From: Orientallactaga sibirica
Taxonomy: Eukaryota; Chordata; Mammalia; Rodentia; Dipodidae
Length of the DNA stretch: 64,000 nucleotides
Reading direction: 5' to 3'
Assembly (NCBI GenBank): GCA_036365145.1
Contig: JAEOAD010000029.1
Location: 23,173,001 to 23,237,000, forward strand
Under the pieces are notes generated by a model that was given only the letters and a program-made list of their open reading frames with translations, was not told the DNA's origin and searched no databases. Position 1 is the first letter of the stretch. Every line of letters starts with the position of its first letter. Shown piece by piece: positions 56,158 to 64,000 of this stretch. A program made the translations under genes and the position numbers.

Positions 56158-59100
56158 ATGGCAGGGATTAAATCAAACCTCACAGTTATAACCTTAAGTA
56201 TTAATGATTTTAACTCACTTGTCAAAAGACACAAGTTAACAGGGTGGATCAGAAAAATGGACCATTCTATCACCTGTCTTCAAGAAACTCACCTGCCACT
56301 AAAAACCAACACCTCCTCAGTGTGGAAAAATGATATTCCAAGCAAATGAAAATAAGAAAAATGCAGGCACTGATACATTAATACCTGATAAAATAGACTT
56401 AAAACCAAAAGTAATAAAAGAGGACAAAGAAGGTCACTTCCTACTAATTAAAGTAACTATCCAATATGAGGACATCACAATCATAAATCTATATGCACCA
56501 AACACAGGTGCACCACAGTTCATAAAACAAAATTGACTTGAAAACAAAACAGAAATAAACACTTAATTATCACAGTTGTGGACTTCAATACTCCATTATC
56601 TTCAATAGTCAGATCATCCAAGCAGAAAATCAACAGGGAAATACTAGAACTCAACAACACCATAGATCAATTAGAACTAAGGAACATCTACAGAATTTCC
56701 CACCCCAATTCTATAGAAAACACATTCTTTGCAGTATCCTATGGAACCTTCACCACAAAGGTCTTATATGAGGCCATGAAGCATGCCTCCATAAATTCAG
56801 GAAAATTGACATCACTTCCTGCATCATATCAGATCACATTTGTTTAAAGCTAGAAATTAACAAAAAAATATATGTCAGGAATTTCACCAGGTCCTGGAGA
56901 CTGAATACCACACTTTTGAACAATAAATCAGTTTTTGAAGAAATCAAAAAATAAATTGTAAATTTCTAGAATTGTGAGATAATGCAAATGCAACTTACCA
57001 AAACTTGTGGGACACAATGAAGGCAGTCCTAAGGGGAATATTCATTGAGTTAAAACCATTCATAACAAAGATGGAGAGGTCTCAAATTAATAGCCTAAAC
57101 ACCTACCTAAAAAGTTATTGGAGGGCCTGGAGAGATGGCTTAGCGGTTAGGTGCTTGCCTGTGAAGCCTAAGGACCCTGGTTCAAGGCTCCATTCCCCAG
57201 GACCCACATAAGCCAGATGCACAAGATGGCACATGCATCTGGAGTTCATTTGCAATGGCTGGAGGCTCTGGCATGCCCATTCTCTCTCTATCTATCTGCC
57301 TCTTTCTCTCTCTGTCACTCTTAAATAAATAAAATAAACAAAAAAATTAATTCATTGGAAAAACAAAAAGAATCCAACCCTAAGATCTCCAGATAGAAAA
57401 CAATAATCAATATCAGAGTAGATGTTAATAAATTGGAAACTAAAATCAATTAAGAAAATTGATGAAATGAAGAGCTTTTTTTTGACAAAGTAAACAATGT
57501 AGATAAACTCTTGGCAAATTAGATCAAACAAAAAAAGAGAAGTCTCAAATTAGCAAGCAGAAATGAAAAGGGAGAGGTCATAACAGACATCAATGAAATT
57601 AGAAAAATCATCATCACATCCTTCCAAAACATCTAATTCACAAAATTGGATAATCTGGAAGAAACAGATAAATTTCAAGACACTTAACACCTACCAAAAC
57701 TGAACTCAAAGCAACTCCTAGACAAACCTATTATATCCATCGATATTGAAAGGTAACCAAAAACCTACCCCAAAAGAAAAGCCTAGGATGAAAGGTTTCT
57801 CAGCTGAATTCTATCAAACCTTCACTGAAGAATTGAAACCAATTTTTTTCTCAGACTGCTTCACATAATCAGAGATTAGGGAATGTTCCCCTACTCCTCT
57901 TCTGAAACTACCATCACCTAAATACCAAAACCATATGGAGATACAACAAGAAACCAAAACTACAGGCTTATATCCATGATGAATTTAGATGCAAAGATCC
58001 TGAACAAAATCCTCACAAACTGAATTCAATAACACATCAAAAACATTACCCACCTTTATCAAGCAGGATTCATGGATGCAAGGATGGTTCAACATACAGA
58101 AACTAGTCAATGTAATACATCACATAAATGAATGTAATCACAGGAACTATACAATCTTCTTGATAGATGCCAAAAAGACCTTTGCAAAATACATTCCTTC
58201 ATGATCAAAACACTGGAAACAATAAGCATAGGGGTTTATATCTCAACTTAATAAAGGCTATATACATAGCACATAAGGCCCAAATAATACTTAATATGGA
58301 AAGACTCGAGAAGTTCCCATTGAGATCAGGTACAAAATGGGAGTATCCACTCTCACTGATACTCATCAACATAGTACTAGAAGTTCTGGCCCAACAATGA
58401 GACAGGAGAAAGAAATAAAAGGGATACACATTGAAAAGGATGAAGGCAAGTTATCCCTCTTTGCAAATGACATGATTCCATATATAAGTGATGTGAAAGT
58501 CTCCACCTCAAAATTTCTAAGTGTGATTAATTCCTTTAGTAAAATGCAGGATACAAAAGCAATAAACAAAAGCCAGTAGCCTTTCTATATGCAAAAGACA
58601 AATTTACATAGAAAGAAATCAGTGAGACTGTCATATTTTCAATAACCACACACACACACACAAAAACCTTTGAATAACACTAACCAAGGATGTGAAAGAT
58701 AAATACAATGAAAACATAAAAACTCTCAAGAAAGAAATTGAGGATAACAAGAGAAGATGAAAAGACCTACCATGCTACTGTATAGATGGGATTAATATTG
58801 TGGCAGTACTGACAAAAGCATTATATGAATGTAATCCAATTCCAATAAAAATTCCAACATCAGTTTTCACAGAGATAGAAAAATGATCTGAAAACTGATA
58901 TGGAATGGTAGCAGACCTTGGATGTCCAAACATATCCTCAGCAAAAGAAACACCAGAAGACATATCACCATACCAGAATTAAAGCTATACTACAAAGCCA
59001 TGGTAAATAAATAAATAAACAAATAAATAACAGCATGATACTGGAAAAAAAAAAAAAACCCAGACATATAGACCAATGGAAGAGAATTTAAGTCCCAGCC

Positions 59101-60199
59101 CTTAGGTCAAATAACTACTGTTACTTGAGCTTTGACAAAGATATCAATAATGTAGACTGGAGAGAAGAAAGAATCATCAACAAATGTTGTGGGCAAATTA
59201 GATAATCACATGTAGAAAAATGAAAATAAACCCACTCTTCTCACCATACACAAAAATCAACTCTAAATGGATTAAAGACCTCAATATACGACCTGAAACT
59301 CTTCAAGTACTGGAAGAAAATATAGAAGGAACTCTCCACGATATAAGAATGAGGAAGCATTTCCTGAACAATACCCCAGTAGCCCAGAAAATTAAACAGG
59401 CACTCAATCAATGTGATGTCATGCAGCTAAAAAGTTTTCACAAAGAGAAATAAAATATAAGCAGAGCCCACAGATTACCCACAGAACGGGAGACATTTTT
59501 CACCATATATACCAAGAAAAAAGGTTTAATATCTAGAATCTACAAAGAACACAAAACAATAAACAATAAAAAAATCATACCACCCACTCAAAAGTGGGGT
59601 AGAGAACTGAATAAGGAGTACTCAGAGGAAGTGGTAAAATTGGCTAATTTACACTTAAATAAATGTTCAATATCCCTAACCATCATGGAAATGAAAATTA
59701 AAAGAACTATGTTATTCCACCTTACTCTAGTAAGGATAACCATTATTTAAAAAGCTAAACAACAACCAATATTGGTGAGGATGTGGGGAAAGAGGAATCT
59801 TCATGCACTATTGGTGTGAATGTAAACTTGTACAACCACTATGGAAACCAATATGGAGATTCCTAAAAAAGATGATTATAAAATTACCAACAGATAGAGG
59901 TATTCCCTTACTGAGTTATTTACCCTAGATGCTCTAAACTTCACTACAGAGATATTTGCTCAAACCTGTTTATAGCTGCTCAATTCATAATAGCTAAGAA
60001 CTGGGAACCACTCAGGTGCCCATAATTGGACACATGGATAATGAAGTTGTGGCATGTTTACACAATGGAATTCTACTCAGCAGTAAGAAAAAATGATATA
60101 ATGAAATTTGTAGGAAAATGGATGGACTTATAACCGATCATACTCAGTGAATATAAACAATCACATAAAGACAAATACTGTATGTTCTCTGTCATCTGA
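56158..60199 (+). pseudogene. L1 ORF2 (full length, broken)
   Basis: It begins MAGIKSNLTVITLSIND at the ATG at 56158 and ends DKYCMFSVI-stop at 60197-60199, the usual ORF2 ends. The endonuclease Glu is kept in CLQETHLP; the RT palm reads FANDMIPY (58460-58483), so the first catalytic Asp of FADD is Asn. A 77-codon C-terminal piece (59220-59453) reads INSKWIKDLNIRPETLQVLE, typical of the region after the RT. The SINE at 57120 and many frameshifts break the frame. The copy is inactive. Confidence 0.87.
57120..57348 (+). mobile_element. tRNA-derived SINE, type 1 (forward), nested in ORF2
   Basis: GGCCTGGAGAGATGGCTTAG (A box), CCTGGTTCAAGGCTCC (B-box area), CAGATGCACAAGATGGCAC, GGCTGGAGGCTCTGGC, CT-rich part and AAATAAATAAAATAAAC tail. 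A clean representative of the type 1 consensus. Confidence 0.95.
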
Positions 60200-61555
60200 G
60201 GTTACTAACCTAAATCAGCCTGAGTTGCTGGCATACCTGATAGGCAACTTAAGGCCCAAACAATATTGATTGAAGGGTTTTGGGGAGGGGAATTAGAGGT
60301 TGTTGGTATATAAACACAAAATTAAACACAAAATGAATTGGTACCATAGACTCTTTTCTCCTTGAAGGTAGACTAAAATTTTTAAACCTCAACAGGAGCA
60401 TGGGGGAGTGTCTGAAAATAAGGGTCCTGTAGAGTGTGAGATGAAGCCTAACATTAAAAAATTTCAGATCTGTCATGTATATCCCAGTATCAGAAATCAG
60501 TGCTACTCACTTTGAGCTGTTAAACAAAGAGATGTATGAGGTCCCCAAAAGAAGACAGGCTTCTGTCAAAGCACTTGATTACCCACCTGAGGTAAAAGGT
60601 AAGACCCTATTGCAGAAAACACCATATGCTGCCAAAACAGAACATGGAGAGACCTGGCAGGAATCCAGAAGACAGCCAGTCCACAGACAGCCCATCTAGT
60701 GCTGCAAAGTCCTACATGAGCTATTGGGGTAAAGTGGTCAACAATGGTGAGAGCAGCCAGAGGTCTAAGCTACTCAGAAGAAACCCCCTGACAAGAAGTA
60801 CACAGTAGTGCAGTGGTGGCACACAGCCTTGATGGGTAACCAATGGCTTTCTGATTGGCTAAGTGATCCACTCAGTTAAAAGCAACCCATATTTGTAACT
60901 GAAAACTAGGTCAGAATCTTATGGAGACAAAGAGTATGCTCTCCAATATCAAGCTGCCACTAGTCTTTGATAAAAAGAGGACCTACATCCATTAAATTTC
61001 CCTAAATTAATAATGCTTATCCTTTTTAACATATTCTGACTTCACTCTCTTTTGAAGAATCTGTTTGTCTTTTTAGAAGGTAGTCAGACCCAAGGAGATA
61101 AACCACCCCTTGCATTTGAAAGAAGGCCTGGGTGAATCCACAAAAGAACTGGGGAGATGAGTAAAAGTGCTCCTTTCATGGTGAGCTTCACAATCAGCAT
61201 CAGGGTGAGGATGCTGAGGATACTTAACACATACCGAAGCAGAAATCCAGAGGCTCCTAAGAGCTCATCTCTGAAGGAGACTTAAAACATACCTACCAAG
61301 GCTTTAGGGATTTTGCAGAAGAGGGTGTGGAAAGATGGTAAGATCCATAGGTTCAGATGTCATACCCAGAGGCTTTGCCTCCCCACCAATAACAGACTAC
61401 TGCTCCCACAAAACATAACTCTCAATTTCATGGGGAATACCAGCAAACCCACTGAGGAGGTCCCCCAGCAAAATGGGAGAAAGGAGGAGAGAAAAGATGT
61501 GTCAGCACATGAAGTATCCATACAAAATATGTTCTTAAAAAATTGATTCAAAATA
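60200..61555 (+). repeat. L1 3' UTR, first lineage
   Basis: Runs from GAGGTTACTAACC through GGTAAGACCCTATTGCAG, GATGGGTAACCAATGGC and CATGGGGAATACCAGC to GTATCCATACAAAATATGTTC. The same landmarks end the L1s at 1.2 and 7.6 kb. No long A-run is left. Confidence 0.8.
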
Positions 61556-61861
61556 CCCCAGTCATCATTGGAAGAAACAGATTTTCCTCCTGTATCATTT
61601 TCTAACTAAATCACACCATACCATACATATATGCTAGAAATATATACACATATGTAGTTTTCTTCCTCTTTATGCTCCAAATAAATTTCCAAATTCTATG
61701 TTTTTTTCTGTTAATATTCATGAATTCTAACCCCACAATTTTACATTCTCCTGATCCCTGACTATTCTATGTGACTGAAGTAGCAAATTTTAGCAGAGCT
61801 CCTTACAATAATTTTTGTCACTCTGTTGATTTTCTTTTCACCCCAACATTAAGAATGTTTG
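61556..61861. other. Unassigned AT-rich sequence
   Basis: Nothing recognised. Confidence 0.5.
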
Positions 61862-62041
61862 TCTAAAATGAATTTCTTTTTTGGTTTTTCAAGGTAGGGT
61901 CTCACTCTGGCCCAGGCTGATCTGGAATTAACTATGTAGTCTCAGGGTGGCCTTGAACTCAAGGCAATCCTCCTACCTCTGCCTCCCAAGTGCTGGGATT
62001 AAAGGCGTGTGCCACCACGCCCGGCTCTAAATGTATTTCTT
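61862..62041 (-). mobile_element. B1 SINE (reverse), little diverged, with TSD
   Basis: B1 at 61879-62025: CAAGGTAGGGTCTCACTC, GTGCTGGGATTAAAGGCG and GCCACCACGCCCGGC, with CpGs kept. TCTAAAATGAATTTCTT (left) and TCTAAATGTATTTCTT (right) form the target duplication. Confidence 0.95.
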
Positions 62042-63429
62042 ATTGTGTGCTACCTTTGCTTAAATCACTTTAACCACATAAGATTTAAGGTAAAATACAA
62101 ACCACTCAACATGACATATATCATTTTTCATAAACTGTTTCATATTTTACTCAACTACATCAGATCATGTGCTTCAAGCTGCATGTTTAATATGAAACTA
62201 GGTAATTGTTACAGAGACATGTCATATTAACTCTCATAATTTCCTAAAAATACTGTGACTAATATTGTGCAGAGCCTCTTCAACTGTTATTAGAGGTTAA
62301 CTTTTGGTATTTTCCCCTCAATAATGGCTTTCATGTTCCTTTCCTACCTTCTTTTTGCTTCTAAGTTACATTTTCATGGCCTACTTTAAAAAAATTCTTG
62401 GCAATCTGTGACAATAAGATGTATACAAACATATTTGTCTAGTAACATATATATTTATAGTATAGATTAAAAATAGGAAATGATGGGGAAGGAGGTATAA
62501 CAATATTAGAAATAGAGACATTTGAAATATATGTTAAAGTTATACTGATTATATCTACAATATAAATAGGATTCCTTTGGAAGATCCTACACAGAGCATT
62601 GATACAGTTTCTCAAGAGCAGACCTAAATCAAAACTATTTTACCCTTCAATATATTTGGACTATTTGACCAATTTGGTATGTAATTGAATACATGTTTTA
62701 TGAAAATATTGTACTGGGCACCATAAAAGATACAAAAATGAATTAAAGTGTTGCCTTTATTTCAAGCTACTTATATGCTAATAGGGAGTATATACAATAA
62801 ATATGAGTTCATATGTAGTACATGTGTTTTAATGTGAAATAAAGTACATTTAGAAATATCCATGTTATCAAATTAAAGAATATTCATATTCTAAATAAAG
62901 GAATCTATAAAACTGTGAAACAGATGTCTCCTTAACAACATTTTATTTACAAGAATCTTAAACATTCAAATATCCTTTGAATAGTTTAATTATTTCCTTT
63001 GAACATGACACCTAGGTACATCAAATACATACAGTTTAATGTGTCATATTTCTTTTTAAAATTATTTTTGCTGAACTTTTGTGAATAAGCTACAGACATC
63101 ACAACCTTCAATTGAAGTACCTACTATGAGCAAGATTCTTTTCCATGGGTACAGAACAGCAGTTAGGTTCTGAGAGGTTCTCAATGGCAAAAAACTGCTA
63201 TCTCATATGTAATTCTATTGCAACCTCCATACTTTTTCCAGTTTTGTCTTTAATAGGATTTTTTTTTTTCTAGCCAGGATTTCATCCAGAACTATTAATC
63301 TTTTAATCTGGTTTCTATTAACTTAAAGTTTCAATTAATTAAAAAAAAATTCTTAGCATTTAGCTTTATATTTTTTTAAGTTTTATATTCAAAAATATTG
63401 TCATTTTTTAAGAATTCTGAGTTTGATTG

Positions 63430-63430
<1 letters not shown>
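62042..63430. other. Unassigned AT-rich sequence
   Basis: No repeats or genes recognised. Confidence 0.5.

Positions 63431-63469
<39 letters not shown>
63431..63469 (+). repeat. (TG)19 microsatellite
   Basis: About 39 bases of uninterrupted TG. Confidence 0.97.
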
Positions 63470-63471
<2 letters not shown>

Positions 63472-63749
63472 GGAGTGTTATATTCTGGCTGTGACATCTT
63501 ACTCATTTCTTGAAAGATTGGAGTTATTTATGTAGAGAAATATAGTGTGTCCCAAAAGGCATTTAGACCTGGCAACCATCTTAAGAGACTTAGTCTTATT
63601 CAGTGCCCTTACCACTACTTCAAATGATAAATATAGCTCATTTATGACCTGAGATATTTTTATTTTTGTTAAAATTGTAACATAGTAGCTTTGTAAAATG
63701 TCTGAATAATGCTTTCATAAGATAAACATAGATGCATAGTCTGACTGAT

Positions 63750-63753
<4 letters not shown>

Positions 63754-63791
<38 letters not shown>
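63754..63791 (+). repeat. A38 homopolymer
   Basis: Thirty-eight consecutive A residues. No SINE or L1 is recognisable directly upstream, so it may be the tail of an unrecognised or very old retroposed element. The sequence from 63792 to the window end shows nothing else. Confidence 0.95.
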
Positions 63792-63793
<2 letters not shown>

Positions 63794-64000
63794 ATCAGAT
63801 TTCTGATGGTTAATGGCAGATACAGGGAACCTCCAAGCTTCCAGAATTCAGTATTCAGTTTTATGTCTCTTTTGCATTTTAATAGTGACAACATGGAACA
63901 CAGGGAGCAAAGTGTAATGCCCAATTCACTGTGCCCCCAGTGACCACCAAGGAAGACCAAACACATATGCAAATGCAAAGAGCTTTTTACTCAGACTTAA

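Larger units (their letters stand above)
53445..61555 (+). mobile_element. Nearly full-length forward L1 with four nested insertions
   Basis: 5' UTR (53445-54300), ORF1 (about 54340-55870), spacer, ORF2 (56158-60199) and 3' UTR (60200-61555) are all present in order. Nested are SINEs at 54080, 54866 and 57120 and a solo LTR at 54385-54720. It serves as the reference that shows what the 1.3-7.6 kb L1 has lost. Many stops and frameshifts; a true poly(A) is no longer visible. Confidence 0.88.

Overview
The window looks like nuclear DNA of a myomorph rodent, most likely a jerboa-like dipodoid. It is AT-rich, carries no intact protein-coding gene that I can support, and is packed with LINE-1, B1 and B4 elements, tRNA-derived SINEs headed by GAGAGATGGCTTAGC, and solo LTRs. 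B1 and B4 fix it as a rodent. The particular tRNA-SINE and the two L1 3' UTR types resemble what I know from Jaculus; that species-level reading is recollection and needs a repeat-library search.

Layout. 1-1.2 kb: two L1 3' ends. 1.3-7.6 kb: a decayed forward L1 with an ORF1-to-ORF2 internal deletion, a nested B1 and a (CA)30. 7.9-10 kb: reverse L1 3' sequences, a solo LTR with perfect 5-bp target duplications, and a ~39-bp minisatellite that seems to have grown out of L1 sequence. 10-12.6 kb: a B1, a B4 and SINE remnants. 12.6-15.9 kb: two short inverted repeats and a processed pseudogene of a LIM-domain gene, best matched to ZNF185, with a long 3' UTR. 15.9-41 kb: mostly non-repetitive AT-rich sequence sprinkled with SINEs, one L1 3' UTR (18.2-19.5 kb), a second solo LTR (26.9-27.3 kb) and an old L1 piece (32.3-32.9 kb). 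41-53 kb: a nested pile of reverse-strand L1s, one with a ~52-bp tandem repeat in its 5' UTR. 53.4-61.6 kb: a nearly full-length forward L1 with three SINEs and a third solo LTR inside it. 61.6-64 kb: a B1, a (TG)n, a 38-base poly(A) and otherwise plain sequence.

The window is a record of retrotransposition rather than a pathway. L1 supplies the machinery, the SINEs and the ZNF185 retrocopy are its passengers, and the LTRs are an independent retrovirus-like lineage. All three L1 reverse-transcriptase cores that can be read are broken at or next to the catalytic FADD motif. I found no new enzyme system, CRISPR array, rRNA or tRNA gene. The items most worth checking are the ZNF185 retrocopy, the two L1-associated minisatellites, the 5-bp-TSD solo LTR family, and a few repeat-free stretches that could be conserved regulatory DNA.
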